NCBI GenBank assembly: GCA_027064525.1 | Contig: JAMOPJ010000008.1 | Location: 1-64,000 of the forward strand | Direction: 5' to 3' | Length of the DNA: 64,000 nt | Origin: Archaeoglobaceae archaeon | GTDB lineage: Archaea; Halobacteriota; Archaeoglobi; Archaeoglobales; Archaeoglobaceae | Shown: positions 8,388 to 18,074 of the stretch, piece after piece | Position numbering within the stretch: position 1 is the stretch's first letter | How the letters are laid out: each line of letters starts with the position of its first letter | Program-made: the position numbers and the translations under genes | Notes under the pieces: generated by a model | Told to the model about the DNA's origin: nothing | Database searches by the model: none | What the model saw: the letters and a program-made list of their open reading frames with translations, nothing else

Positions 8388-8777
8388 GTGAGAGGTTTAG
8401 TTATAGTTGGACACGGAAGTCAGTTGCCGTATTATAGAGAAGTTATGGAGTTACATAAGGAAAGAATTGAAAAGACAGGTCTTTTTGATGAAGTGAAACT
8501 AGCTTTCGCGGCTCACAACAGAAAACCCACTGTGGATGAAGTTATAAGGGAGATGAAGTCCGAAGTTATTTACGTAGTTCCGCTGTTCATAGCCTACGGA
8601 ATACACACGACCAAGGAACTCCCAAAGGCATTGGGTTTTAAGGAAGGAACGGGTGTAATAGAAGGTGAATTTGACGGCAAGAAGGTAATACTCTGCGAAC
8701 CGATAGGTAAGGATATTTTCGTAACGTATGCAATCCTGAATGCTGTCTTCAGATTTAATGAAACATGCCAGCGCTGA
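8388..8777 (+). CDS. cbiX: small sirohydrochlorin cobaltochelatase CbiX
   Basis: Inserts cobalt into sirohydrochlorin at the start of the anaerobic pathway. At 129 residues it is the single-domain archaeal type (CbiXS), which works as a homodimer. The metal-site histidines are in VGHGSQLP (about residue 9) and [10 protein letters not shown] (about residue 70). GTG at 8388 follows a full ribosome binding site, GGAGGTGAT (8376-8384); the longer in-frame version starting inside cbiCE is less likely. No histidine-rich tail is present. It overlaps cbiP by 13 bases. Confidence 0.9.
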   Translation: MRGLVIVGHGSQLPYYREVMELHKERIEKTGLFDEVKLAFAAHNRKPTVDEVIREMKSEVIYVVPLFIAYGIHTTKELPKALGFKEGTGVIEGEFDGKKVILCEPIGKDIFVTYAILNAVFRFNETCQR

Positions 8778-10174
8778 TGATTGCCGGAACCTCAAGTCAT
8801 GTTGGAAAGAGCGTAATTGTCGCAGCTTTGTGCAGAATACTGAGTAAAATGGGATACAACGTCGCACCTTTCAAAGCCCAGAACATGAGCTTAAATTCAT
8901 TCGTAACAAAGGATGGTAAAGAGATTGCAATCGCTCAGGCTTTTCAGGCTAAGGCTTGTGGAATCGAGCCCAATGAGCTAATGAATCCAATTTTACTTAA
9001 ACCAAAAGGGAACAAGATGTCACAGCTCGTTGTGCTTGGTGAGGCTGTAAAAGATGTCTCAGCTTTTGAATATTACAAAGAAGTTGGATGGTTGCGGAAA
9101 ATTGTCGAAGAAGCATATAGGAGGCTTGAGGAAGAGTTTGACATGATAATTATCGAAGGAGCGGGAGGAATTGCAGAGATAAATCTTTACGACAGAGACA
9201 TTGCAAACATAGGGATTGCAAGGATTGCTAACCCCTCTATTTTTATCGTAGGAGATATAGACAGGGGAGGAGTTTTCGCCTCACTCTACGGCACATACAG
9301 GCTATTACCGGAGGATATAGCTAATCTCGTTAAGGGGTTCATAATAAACAAGTTTAGGGGCAACATGGCACTTCTGAAAAGTGGGATTGAAAAGTTAGAA
9401 GATATTACTGGTGTTAGGATTCTGGGAGTAATTCCATTTGTAGATATAACCTTTACACCAGAAGATTCCCTGAGTTTGGAGGATTGGAATTGCGGAGAGG
9501 CCAGAATAGGCATAGTGAGGTTTCCTAGGATTTCGAACTGGACAGATTTCGAATACCTAAAGCCAGCTGGGATAAAATTTGTCTGGAAGAAAGACGACCT
9601 ATCCGAGTTCGATATAGTAATTCTCCCAGGAACGAAGGATACGATCGCAGATCTTAAGGAGCTTAAATCGGCTGGAATGGATGAAAAGATCAAAAAGATT
9701 GCCGGAAAAATACCCATTATAGGTATTTGCGGTGGTTACCAAATGCTGGGCAAGAAGTTAATCGATAGAGGTGTGGAGCATGGTAACGTCAGAGCGAAGG
9801 GTTTGGGTTTGCTCGATGCTGTAACGGTCTTCGATGAGTTTAAGAAAAGAACAGTTCAAGTCGTGAAAACTGTGACAGGAGATGCTGTGATAATCGATAA
9901 AATAAAGGGTCAAAAGGTTTGGGGCTACGAAATTCATAAAGGGAAGACTTTTGCAAGCAAACCAGTGTTTGAAGACGACGGCTGTGCGAGTGATGATGGT
10001 ATGGCCTGGGGAACGTATCTGCATGGTCTATTCAGCAATGAAAACATTTTAAAGGCTGTTGCGGATTATTTAGGCATTAAACTCGCTAAAACCAAAGATT
10101 GGATAGACAAATTTGCGGAGATAGTTGAGAAACATGTGAACATAGAACTAATGATAGATACAGCTGAACTGTAA
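8765..10174 (+). CDS. cbiP: cobyric acid synthase CbiP/CobQ
   Basis: Glutamine-dependent amidation of the b, d, e and g side chains of adenosylcobyrinate a,c-diamide. In 469 residues there is an N-terminal P-loop region GTSSHVGKS (about 8-16) with the [11 protein letters not shown] motif and [11 protein letters not shown], and a C-terminal glutamine amidotransferase with nucleophile in [10 protein letters not shown] (about 320) and the WGTYLHGLF histidine. It is the last gene of the operon; about 350 bases without a gene follow. Confidence 0.93.
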   Translation: MPALMIAGTSSHVGKSVIVAALCRILSKMGYNVAPFKAQNMSLNSFVTKDGKEIAIAQAFQAKACGIEPNELMNPILLKPKGNKMSQLVVLGEAVKDVSAFEYYKEVGWLRKIVEEAYRRLEEEFDMIIIEGAGGIAEINLYDRDIANIGIARIANPSIFIVGDIDRGGVFASLYGTYRLLPEDIANLVKGFIINKFRGNMALLKSGIEKLEDITGVRILGVIPFVDITFTPEDSLSLEDWNCGEARIGIVRFPRISNWTDFEYLKPAGIKFVWKKDDLSEFDIVILPGTKDTIADLKELKSAGMDEKIKKIAGKIPIIGICGGYQMLGKKLIDRGVEHGNVRAKGLGLLDAVTVFDEFKKRTVQVVKTVTGDAVIIDKIKGQKVWGYEIHKGKTFASKPVFEDDGCASDDGMAWGTYLHGLFSNENILKAVADYLGIKLAKTKDWIDKFAEIVEKHVNIELMIDTAEL

Positions 10175-10490
10175 CCAATCCCCATAGGAAGGCTTAACTC
10201 GAAATCATAACGGTGAGGACTCTCTAAAATCCATTACATCATTGATCCCATCTTCATTCCTATCTTTCGTTTTTTGAAAGGATTTGGACTGAGGATGTTT
10301 CTTTTTTGAATTAATGTTCACAGTTGAGAAACAACATTTATGAAATGATTTTACTCAAATTTTAACGAATAGACAGTTTTATCCCCCCATCTATCCAAAA
10401 TTTTTCTGAATTCTGAAATCTGAGCAATAAACGATTGCCTTTGGAAGGATACATCTTTCTTCCAATTTTTCGATGATTATCGCAGAAAGA
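10175..10490. other. intergenic region between cbiP and btuF
   Basis: About 315 bases, very AT-rich, with no credible gene. The minus strand has a short frame (about 10207-10317) containing an Asp-x-Asn-x-Asp-Gly-type stretch, which is too short to call. T-rich runs near 10260-10275 on the plus strand may end cbi transcription. Confidence 0.4.
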
Positions 10491-10499
10491 TTTTTAAAA
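10491..10499 (+). promoter_or_regulatory. TATA box of the btuFCD operon
   Basis: TTTTTAAAA is centred about 28 bases before the btuF ATG at 10524, fitting a leaderless or very short-leader transcript. The inverted repeat AATCAA-N6-TTGATT overlaps its 3' end and the predicted start site. Confidence 0.55.
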
Positions 10500-10524
10500 T
10501 CAACATCACTTGATTTAAAATCAA
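10498..10524 (+). promoter_or_regulatory. putative cobalt/cobalamin operator, btuF copy, with three alternating half-sites
   Basis: AATCAA (10498-10503), six bases, TTGATT (10510-10515), then AAATCAA again (10518-10524). The second pair forms the perfect 15-base palindrome TTGATTTAAAATCAA that ends on the A of the btuF start codon. The first pair has the same arms and spacer length as the sites before cobN and cbiM. Confidence 0.6.
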
Positions 10525-11609
10525 TGAAATTTGATAAAGTCCTTTTAGTGTTGTTGGCACTCGCACTCTTAGGCTGCACACAGCATAGCTCCGATCAAGT
10601 TGAACACGGAATCGTAAAGTTCGCCAAGAACTTTCAGATCGAATTTCACGACGGATACAAGATTCTCAAGGTGAAGGAAGATGAAACTTGGAAAACCTAC
10701 ATCCTTTACTACGATAAACCTCCCGAAGGTGTTGAAGGTATTCCGATTAAGATTCCGATAAAGAGAATGGTCGTGATGTCTTCAACGCACATAGCACAAC
10801 TTGAAGCCATAAACGGAACAGATGCCGTCGTTGGATTTATGTATGGGGGTAGATACAAGCTTTACTTCCCAGATGTCGTCGAAAGGCTTGAGAAGGGAGA
10901 GATAGTGGACTTAGGATCACCGAACGCTCCGGATTACGAAAAGCTAATCGAACTTAATCCAGATATCGTGATAATCTACGTAACGAGTAGCAACGAAAAG
11001 GTTAGGGAGAAACTAAGAGAATTGGGCATAAATTACATAGTAGACAGCGAATGGCTCGAAAACGATCCTCTGGGAAGGGCTGAGTGGGTAAAATTCTTTG
11101 GAGCTCTCTTGGATAAAGACGAGGAAGCCGAGGAATACTTCAACAGAATTGTCAAAAATGTTGAGGAAATCGAAGAAGCGGTTAGTAGCGTCGAAGAGAA
11201 GCCGAACGTTTTATGGGCTTTGATATACAAAGGGAGGGTTTACGTTCCAAGAGGGGACGGTTATGTTGCCAAAATGATAGAATATGCCGGAGGAGATTAC
11301 CTGTTCAAAGATGTCAACGGAACAGGAAGCGAAATAATAAACATCGAGGATCTATTACTCAAAGGACAGAAAGCGGATGTCATGATATACTCCTCATACT
11401 ACGTCAAAAGCTTAGACGACATAAAGAGGAAGGAACCAAGAATGGCAGATTTAAAGGTTTTCAAGGAGAGAAAGATCTACAACATAACTCCAGATTACTG
11501 GCAACTCGGATTGCTACATCCAGACATCGTTATAAGAGATCTTGCCGCAATTCTTCATCCTGAGCTCTTCAAAGATTACGAGCCAAGGTTCTTCGTGAGG
11601 TTAACATGA
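10524..11609 (+). CDS. btuF: cobalamin-type ABC transporter substrate-binding lipoprotein (BtuF-like)
   Basis: Extracytoplasmic binding protein of the FecB/BtuF (periplasmic-binding type III) family, 361 residues. A lipoprotein signal with lipobox LLGC (cysteine about residue 18) anchors it to the membrane. The body has two lobes, with VVVMSSTHIAQLEAIN and YEKLIELNPDIVIIY typical of the family. ATG at 10524 places the signal at the very N-terminus; the frame is open 51 bases upstream but that extension would precede the signal. B12 as substrate is inferred from the shared operator and the adjacent pathway; iron-siderophore uptake is the alternative. Confidence 0.85.
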   Translation: MKFDKVLLVLLALALLGCTQHSSDQVEHGIVKFAKNFQIEFHDGYKILKVKEDETWKTYILYYDKPPEGVEGIPIKIPIKRMVVMSSTHIAQLEAINGTDAVVGFMYGGRYKLYFPDVVERLEKGEIVDLGSPNAPDYEKLIELNPDIVIIYVTSSNEKVREKLRELGINYIVDSEWLENDPLGRAEWVKFFGALLDKDEEAEEYFNRIVKNVEEIEEAVSSVEEKPNVLWALIYKGRVYVPRGDGYVAKMIEYAGGDYLFKDVNGTGSEIINIEDLLLKGQKADVMIYSSYYVKSLDDIKRKEPRMADLKVFKERKIYNITPDYWQLGLLHPDIVIRDLAAILHPELFKDYEPRFFVRLT

Positions 11610-12577
11610 GGATCAAATTTGTAATTTTATCTTTTATCTCGATTATTTCAATTTTTGTAGGAATTCTCGCTGGCTCAGTTCACGCCAGTATTCACGACTT
11701 ATACGATTATTTGAAAGGCAAGCAAGATGTTAGGGGATACATAATTTGGGAGGTGAGAGTTCCGAGAACGCTTGGTGCTTTTTTAGGAGGTGCATGCTTA
11801 GCTGTAAGTGGTTTGCTACTTCAAACGTATTTCAGGAATCCTCTAGCTGGCCCGTATGTGCTCGGAATATCCTCCGCAGCTTCTTTAGCTGTAGCACTGT
11901 GCATTTTGGCTGGGATGGGAATACACAACGTTGGTATAGTCGGCTCAGCGTTTTTGGGGTCTATGCTCGCAACTGTATTGATCCTGTGCTTAGCTACCAA
12001 GGTGAGAAATGCGGTAACCCTGTTAGTAGCTGGACTTATGCTCGGATACCTCTTTTCGGCTTTTGAGAAGATACTCATAACACTTGCCGAAAGCCAGAAG
12101 GTTCATCAGTTCATACTGTGGACATTCGGAAGCTTTTCCGGCATAACTTGGGATAACTTGGAGTTAATTACAATCTTAGGAATTCCGGCAATGATGCTCG
12201 TATTTACACTTTCAAAACCGCTTAACGCTCTGCTTTTAGGCGAAGAATATGCTAGAAGTATGGGTGTAAATGTGAAGGCTGTTAGAATGGTTATCGTTAC
12301 TTTATCGAGTTTCTTAACGTCTCTTGTAACTGCGTTTGCCGGAATAGTTGCATTTGTCGGCTTGGCAACACCCCATATGGCGAGGCTACTTTTTAGGACA
12401 TCCGATCACAGGATTCTAATTCCGACGACGATACTGTTGGGAGCGATTGTGACGGTTTTGTGCGACATAATTTCAAGGATTTTGCTGTATCCTGTCGAAC
12501 TTCCTGTGAGTGTTGTGACATCCATGTTTGGAGCACCCATTGTCATTTACCTCGTGATTAAGAGGAGGAGGGTATGA
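11606..12577 (+). CDS. btuC: cobalamin-type ABC transporter permease (BtuC/FecCD family)
   Basis: Integral membrane permease, 323 residues, with about ten hydrophobic helices. Family motifs are WEVRVPRTLGAFLGGACLAVSGLLLQ (about residues 47-72), NPLAGPYVLGISSAASLA and the cytoplasmic L-loop region FVGLATPHMARLL that contacts the ATPase. The start overlaps the btuF stop by four bases and the end overlaps btuD by four, so the three genes are translationally coupled. Confidence 0.92.
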   Translation: MRIKFVILSFISIISIFVGILAGSVHASIHDLYDYLKGKQDVRGYIIWEVRVPRTLGAFLGGACLAVSGLLLQTYFRNPLAGPYVLGISSAASLAVALCILAGMGIHNVGIVGSAFLGSMLATVLILCLATKVRNAVTLLVAGLMLGYLFSAFEKILITLAESQKVHQFILWTFGSFSGITWDNLELITILGIPAMMLVFTLSKPLNALLLGEEYARSMGVNVKAVRMVIVTLSSFLTSLVTAFAGIVAFVGLATPHMARLLFRTSDHRILIPTTILLGAIVTVLCDIISRILLYPVELPVSVVTSMFGAPIVIYLVIKRRRV

Positions 12578-13728
12578 TGCTTGAGGTGAGTAAACTCTCG
12601 GCAGGTTATTCGAACGCCGTTTTGGCTGGAATAGATCTGAACGTTGAAAGGGGTGAGATCCTCGGAATAATCGGCCCAAACGGTAGCGGAAAATCCACAC
12701 TGCTGAAGACGATTTCAGCGATCTTAAAGCCTATGAACGGTGTGGTTTATTTAGACGGGAAGAACGTTCACAAACTGAAACCGTCAGAACTTGCAAAAGA
12801 GTTGGCGATAACAACCACCAATAGATCGGACGTAGGGTTTCTGACGGGATTTGAAGTTGTAAGCTTGGGGAGGTATCCCTACACCGATGCCTTCGGAAGG
12901 CTAAGTGAAAGGGATGTGGAAATAGTAATGGAAGCCTTAAGGCTTGTGAATGCGGAGTACCTTGCAGACAAGCCTTTTTCTGAGATGAGCGATGGTGAAA
13001 AACAGAAGATAATGATTGCAAGGGCTCTAGCTCAACAACCCAAAGTCCTGCTTTTGGACGAGCCTACGAGTTTCTTGGATGCAAAGCATAGGGTTGAGAT
13101 CCCTCTAATACTTAGAAGGATTGCGAACGAGAAGGGGATTGCGATCGTGCTTACCACCCATGACATAGAACTCGCAGTCAGGATATGCGATAGGATTGTG
13201 ATGGTGAAAGACGGCAGGGTAGTTGCCGAAGGGTATGCCGAAGATTTAGATTCCGAAATTGTAAAGGAGCTTTACGGTATAGGTGTTGCCGAATTTGACC
13301 CGTTTTTGGGCACATTCGAGCTTAAAGGTGAAGGTAGAGCTAAAATTCACGTTGTGTGTGGTGGTGGAAGTGGTGCGAGGGTTATGAGACTCCTCACCAA
13401 GAACAGAATTCCATTTACGGCTGGTGTTATACACGAAAACGATATAGATTTCTACATAGCCAAGCATTGTGCTGTTGGGGTTGTGAAGGAAAGACCTTAC
13501 GAGGAGATCAGAGACGAAACATTGGAAGATGCTTTTAGATTGGTTGAAAATTGTGATCTCGTTGTAGATACCGGCTTCCCGATCGGAAAAATCAACGCTA
13601 GGAATTTGGAGGTTTTAAGGACTGCAAAAAGAGTTTACAGTCTCAGGAGTAAGAAAGAGCTTGAGAAAATCGATTTAGATGCCGAAGTTATAAGAATGGC
13701 CGATCTGTTAAAAATCTGCAAATATTAG
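12574..13728 (+). CDS. btuD: cobalamin-type ABC transporter ATPase with extra C-terminal domain (BtuD-like)
   Basis: ATPase of the BtuFCD importer. Residues about 1-245 are a normal FecE/BtuD domain: Walker A GPNGSGKST (about 36-44), signature MSDGEKQK, Walker B LLLDEPTSFLD and switch histidine TTHDIEL. Residues about 255-384 are an additional domain starting KIHVVCGGGSGARVM, a glycine-rich strand-loop-helix followed by alternating strands and helices, much like a Rossmann-type half-barrel. Such tails occur on some archaeal and clostridial BtuD-like ATPases as I recall, but I cannot name a function. It overlaps the end of the opposite nitrilase-like gene by 21 bases. Confidence 0.88.
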   Translation: MMLEVSKLSAGYSNAVLAGIDLNVERGEILGIIGPNGSGKSTLLKTISAILKPMNGVVYLDGKNVHKLKPSELAKELAITTTNRSDVGFLTGFEVVSLGRYPYTDAFGRLSERDVEIVMEALRLVNAEYLADKPFSEMSDGEKQKIMIARALAQQPKVLLLDEPTSFLDAKHRVEIPLILRRIANEKGIAIVLTTHDIELAVRICDRIVMVKDGRVVAEGYAEDLDSEIVKELYGIGVAEFDPFLGTFELKGEGRAKIHVVCGGGSGARVMRLLTKNRIPFTAGVIHENDIDFYIAKHCAVGVVKERPYEEIRDETLEDAFRLVENCDLVVDTGFPIGKINARNLEVLRTAKRVYSLRSKKELEKIDLDAEVIRMADLLKICKY

Positions 13729-14397
13729 TTCTTCGTCGATTTTCTCAGCTTCTGCTATTATTCCTTCCTTAGATAAAATTACGCTCTTCGTTCCGAATTT
13801 TTTACCGTTCCAAACACCGATCCTCGAAACCTTCGCGACGATGACATCAAAAGCTTCTGCTATCTTCTTCGAAATTGGATGGCCTTTGACGGGTGGATGA
13901 TTTGGATCGCTCAGCGAGATTGGTAGGAATATGATGTCGCTTATGCTCGCAACCTCTTTAACGGTATCCCAGTTGAGGCAATCGGCGCATATCAAAAAAC
14001 CGACCTTATCGAATTCCGTTTCTATAACGGTAATGCTTTTTCCGGGCTTTATTCCCGCTTTTATCTCATCCTTCGTTGGATTTATCTTTCTGTATTTAGC
14101 TACTATCTCTCCACGTCTTAAGACGTAGCATGTGTTGTAATATCCCTTTTCAACGACTGTTCCGGCCACCACATAACCGTCGAAGTTACGGGATGCTTCA
14201 ATAAGTTCATCAAGCACATGAGAAGTTATTCGATATAGCTCGAATGCCGAATGCTTCCTGAAAAATTCACCGGGGATTGCGAAGAACTCCGGAAGGCATA
14301 TGAAGTCTGCTTTAACGTTTTCTATTACCTCGCAAGCTCTTCTGACATTTTCCTCGACGCTACCCCTATCGAGCATCTGGAACAGACAGATCTTCAT
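13708..14397 (-). CDS. carbon-nitrogen hydrolase (nitrilase superfamily)
   Basis: Cytoplasmic amidase or nitrilase-family hydrolase, 229 residues. The catalytic triad is visible: Glu in CLPEFF (about residue 37), Lys in KYRKINPT (about 103) and Cys in LICADCLNWD (about 139). The glutamate and lysine motifs are standard; the substrate is not predictable. It is shorter than typical omega-amidases (about 260-280) because the C-terminal strands are trimmed. It converges on btuD with a 21-base overlap and may be independent of the cobalamin genes. Confidence 0.8.
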   Translation of the reverse strand: MKICLFQMLDRGSVEENVRRACEVIENVKADFICLPEFFAIPGEFFRKHSAFELYRITSHVLDELIEASRNFDGYVVAGTVVEKGYYNTCYVLRRGEIVAKYRKINPTKDEIKAGIKPGKSITVIETEFDKVGFLICADCLNWDTVKEVASISDIIFLPISLSDPNHPPVKGHPISKKIAEAFDVIVAKVSRIGVWNGKKFGTKSVILSKEGIIAEAEKIDEELIFADF

Positions 14398-14627
14398 GTT
14401 ACCACCAGCTTAGGTGTATTCTAATGTGAGCTATTAATGAATTAAAGGTGTTGTTACTACTGTAGTTCAGTCCTCTAAATTACCTTGAACAACTTCTGCG
14501 ATTAGGATTTTACAACAGATACAACTTTGCTGAATATGCGTCCAAATACTTACTCCGGCGATTTTTGAAGCGTTCCTCGGTAAAGATGTTCAGAGCTATT
14601 CAATTATCGCTTTTGTAAGCTTAAAGG
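14398..14627. other. gene-free spacer
   Basis: About 230 bases. Short open stretches exist on the plus strand near 14500-14630, but none has a start, a ribosome site or a recognisable motif. I see no feature that can be supported. Confidence 0.4.
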
Positions 14628-17600
14628 TTAGATTTCCTCCTCAAGATATCCATCAATTTCGGCATAAACTTCCTCTATCTGTTCTATCATACTTTCATCT
14701 GCATTCCAAAGTCCCCTCTTATAAGCTTCCAGCAACCTCCTCGCAATCTCTTCAACAGCGTATGGGTTGTTGTCCATAAACCACCTTCTCATTTCATCGT
14801 TGAGCACGTATCTATTCGCTATTTCATCAAATATCCAGTCATCGACTACTTTAGCCGTCACCTGCCAGCCGAAGAGGTTTACGACTCTCTTCATGATGTC
14901 TCCAGCACCCTTGTAGCCGTGTTTCTTCATCCCCTCAACCCAATTCGGATTTAGCAGAGTTTTCCTAACTACCCTTTCGATCTCCTCCCTACCATCGACG
15001 ATCTTTGTAAATTCTGGATTTCTTGTATCACCTATCAGAACCTTCGGCTTTCTTCCCGTCAACTTTTCCACCGTTAACGCCAAGCCACCTTGAAAGGCAT
15101 ATGGACAGTCATCGTCCAAGATATCCCATTCATCTGTGTAGTGATTTCTTACAACCGCTCCGACGTTTTTTAAGCCAAGCTTGAACTCATCCTCAGCCCT
15201 AACTCCAAAAACATCCTTTCCGTAAGCGTAGTAACCCCAATTTATGTAAATTTCAGCCAACTCTTTCTCATCTTGCCAGTGAGACGAATTTATCGCATGA
15301 TTAACTCCAGCTCCGTAGCTTCCGGGCTTATCGCCGAAAATTCTATGCCTCAAACCCTCCAAAAAGTGCTTTTTGACGTAGTTCATCTCTAAAGGCTCAT
15401 CCAAGCTCGCAACCTTAGCGACAGCCTCATCTATCATTTCAACCAGATTCATGAACGTATCTCTGAACAATCCACTGATTCTAACTACAACGTCCACCCT
15501 CGGACGCTTCAGCTCTTCAAGCGGGATTATCCTAAGCCCTACAACTCTATCTCCATCCCAAACGGGCTCAACTCCTAAGAGGTAAAGGATTTCGGCAATC
15601 TGCTCACCGTCGGTATTCATCGGATCGCTACTCCACTCAATGAAAGCGATCGTTTCAGGAATTTTACCTTCCTCCTCAATCAGCTTTTGAATCAGTTGAT
15701 CTGCAAGCTTCTTTCCAACCTCCCACGCTGTCTTTGACGGAATTGCACGAGGATCAACAGAGTAGAAGTTGAATCCCGTCGGTATAGCTTCAATCCTACC
15801 CCTCGTTATGTCTCCAGAAGCAGATGGCTCGATGAATCTACCTTCCAAGGCTTTGAGTAGATTTTCCATCTCCTTAATACTTTCAAGTCGATTTCTAACT
15901 TCCCTACGCATTCCTTCAATCTCATCTCTCGCCTTTTCAACAGCTCCCCTCAAAAACTCTGGATATTCCCCTTTCCTAATCATTCTCAGAATCTCGCTAA
16001 GTGTATAACCGTTAAACTTCTTTGATGGATTCTTTAACACTTCTGCGTAGTCGATTCCAAGTTTTTTCAGAACAATTTTCTCAGGTCTAACTATCGCGTT
16101 GACAAACTCATCTATAGCCGATCTATCAACCCTACCGAACACATGCAGACCGTAGTTGTAAAGCGATTCGTTCTGCTCCAAAATCTTCGAATGCAATTTT
16201 AGTGCCGACTCATCAAAGTTTTCTCCGTTAATTTCAAAATTATGCTTCTTTGCAAGCTCAATGATTCGTTTCTTAGCAACATCGCACTGATCTTTTAACC
16301 CTCTCTCCTTAGCCTTAAAGTATTCTTCCAAAGCAATTTCAAGTTCCTCGTAGCGATTCGACGACTTCATTGGAGGTGGTAGATGGTCGATTATCGTCGC
16401 ATATCCCCTTCTCTTAGCCTGAGTTCCCTCCGCCGGATTATTAACTATGTAAATGTAGATGTTTGGGATGCTACGCAGGCATATATCCGGATAACATTCA
16501 TCCGACAATCCAACGCTCTTGCCGGGCAACCACTCGACGCTTCCGTGCTTCCCTACGTGAATGACAGCATCAAAATTCTCGTTTATAAATCTGTAGAACG
16601 CATAATAATAATGCGGAATGGGCAATGTGGGATCGTGTATGAGCTTGTGAAAGTCTTCAGGATTGAACGTTTTAGCTCTCGGCGGTTGTATTGTGACGAA
16701 AACCTTCCCAAAAGATATCCCCGGTATTCCAATGCTCTCGAATTTTCCCCAAGTCTTTAACATGCCCTTTCTAACTTTATCGGGAAGCTCTTCGAACCAT
16801 CTTGAATATGTCTCCTCATCGACGATAAAAGCGTAATTTGAATTGTAATTCCAGGCACCTTCCCACATTTGCTTCTGCTCTAGGAACATCCTTGCCAATT
16901 CCTTGCCATTTGTCGGAATATTCTCGACATCGTATCCTCTTTCTTTCATAGCTCTCAAAATCTCGACAACGCTTTCGAATGTGTCCAATCCAAGTGCAGT
17001 TCCTACATTCGCTTCAGTATTTCCGATATCCGAAATGTGCAGAACTATTGCCACTCTCTTATCAAAATTGTCCATCCTTCTGAGCTTAAGCCATCTTTCA
17101 GCCTGTTCGACAATCCTTTTAATTCTCTCTTCAATCGGAACCGATTTAAGAATTGTTGGAGTTCTTATCTCAGCCGAAAATACGGTGGGATTTATTACTC
17201 CGTTGAACTCCGGCAACGCAACTGCCATTGATGTTGTTGCGATGTTCAATCCCTGCGGATTGTTTTTCCACTCTTCAGGGCTATTTGCATAAATCTCTAT
17301 GATGTTAAGAATTGGCACATCCAACTGCTTTAAAAGCTCGACATCCCTGCTAACTCTGAAGTATAAACCCCAAAGCAGAAGGGAGATTATTGGTTTATCA
17401 TCGACAAAGAAATACTTTTTTATTGCTTCCTCAACACCTGGCATTCCAACACTCTTATCGGGAAAGGTCATCGTAAATACCGGAATTACTCCAATCTCCC
17501 GCCTTTCAAGTTCGTTTATTAACATATCGATGTGGGCGGTATTTTTGAAAAGATATCTTGCCCTATAAAACAGTAAACCGACGAGATCACGATAATTTAA

Positions 17601-18074
17601 ATATTTTTCATACCATCTCAAGTATTTCTTAACATCTTCAAAAAATCCACCCTTCGGATGGTATATTCCATTCCAAGGCATCTGCTTCGGCTTTTCAACT
17701 TCTATACTCTCATCAAAATACCGCATAACAAATCTAACAAAATTTTTGAGGTTTTCAATACCATCGTAGGCCAGATAAAGATTTAAGGTTTCGTAATCCT
17801 CCTTTGGAATTGTCGAATGTTCGTCGACACTCGATTTGAATGCGATGAAGATTTTATCTTCGACGTGTTTGATGATTTCCCTTTCCCAATTTCCCTTTCC
17901 CATCTGATTTATTATGATTGCATCGTATTGCGATATATCTGGTAACTGGTTCGTCCGATTCAAGCTTTGAACGTCTTTTATCGTTATTTTAAAATTCGGA
18001 TATTCATTCTGAAGTTCTTCGACTGCTAAGTGAAAATGCTGGGAGTTCCAAGCTATAATTAGTATCGACACCAT
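14628..18074 (-). CDS. cobN: CobN/magnesium-chelatase H-type metal chelatase subunit
   Basis: Large tetrapyrrole-binding subunit of an ATP-dependent cobalt chelatase (CobN/ChlH/BchH family), 1148 residues against about 1,250 in bacterial CobN. Family stretches seen include VIHVGKHGSVEWLPGKSVGLS (about 530-550), the downstream AIVRPEKIV region, SSDPMNTDGEQIAEILYLLG and VVVRISGLFRDTFMNLVEMID, with NWGYYAYGKDVFG near the end. ATG at 18074 follows AAGGTG by eight bases; an in-frame ATG nine codons upstream would swallow that site. CobS/CobT or ChlI/ChlD partners are not in the window. Its own operator copy links it to the cobalt regulon. Confidence 0.9.
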   Translation of the reverse strand: MVSILIIAWNSQHFHLAVEELQNEYPNFKITIKDVQSLNRTNQLPDISQYDAIIINQMGKGNWEREIIKHVEDKIFIAFKSSVDEHSTIPKEDYETLNLYLAYDGIENLKNFVRFVMRYFDESIEVEKPKQMPWNGIYHPKGGFFEDVKKYLRWYEKYLNYRDLVGLLFYRARYLFKNTAHIDMLINELERREIGVIPVFTMTFPDKSVGMPGVEEAIKKYFFVDDKPIISLLLWGLYFRVSRDVELLKQLDVPILNIIEIYANSPEEWKNNPQGLNIATTSMAVALPEFNGVINPTVFSAEIRTPTILKSVPIEERIKRIVEQAERWLKLRRMDNFDKRVAIVLHISDIGNTEANVGTALGLDTFESVVEILRAMKERGYDVENIPTNGKELARMFLEQKQMWEGAWNYNSNYAFIVDEETYSRWFEELPDKVRKGMLKTWGKFESIGIPGISFGKVFVTIQPPRAKTFNPEDFHKLIHDPTLPIPHYYYAFYRFINENFDAVIHVGKHGSVEWLPGKSVGLSDECYPDICLRSIPNIYIYIVNNPAEGTQAKRRGYATIIDHLPPPMKSSNRYEELEIALEEYFKAKERGLKDQCDVAKKRIIELAKKHNFEINGENFDESALKLHSKILEQNESLYNYGLHVFGRVDRSAIDEFVNAIVRPEKIVLKKLGIDYAEVLKNPSKKFNGYTLSEILRMIRKGEYPEFLRGAVEKARDEIEGMRREVRNRLESIKEMENLLKALEGRFIEPSASGDITRGRIEAIPTGFNFYSVDPRAIPSKTAWEVGKKLADQLIQKLIEEEGKIPETIAFIEWSSDPMNTDGEQIAEILYLLGVEPVWDGDRVVGLRIIPLEELKRPRVDVVVRISGLFRDTFMNLVEMIDEAVAKVASLDEPLEMNYVKKHFLEGLRHRIFGDKPGSYGAGVNHAINSSHWQDEKELAEIYINWGYYAYGKDVFGVRAEDEFKLGLKNVGAVVRNHYTDEWDILDDDCPYAFQGGLALTVEKLTGRKPKVLIGDTRNPEFTKIVDGREEIERVVRKTLLNPNWVEGMKKHGYKGAGDIMKRVVNLFGWQVTAKVVDDWIFDEIANRYVLNDEMRRWFMDNNPYAVEEIARRLLEAYKRGLWNADESMIEQIEEVYAEIDGYLEEEI

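Noticed and set aside
10207-10317. Short minus-strand frame with a calcium-binding-like stretch (Asp-x-Asn-x-Asp-Gly-Ile-Asn-Asp), reminiscent of dockerin or thrombospondin type 3 repeats.
   Set aside because: Only about 37 codons, lysine-rich and AT-driven upstream, no start with a ribosome site, and a single repeat is not enough to call a domain or a pseudogene.
14398-14627. Protein-like open stretches on the plus strand in the spacer before cobN.
   Set aside because: No start, no motif, and each frame is interrupted within about 35 codons; not distinguishable from chance.
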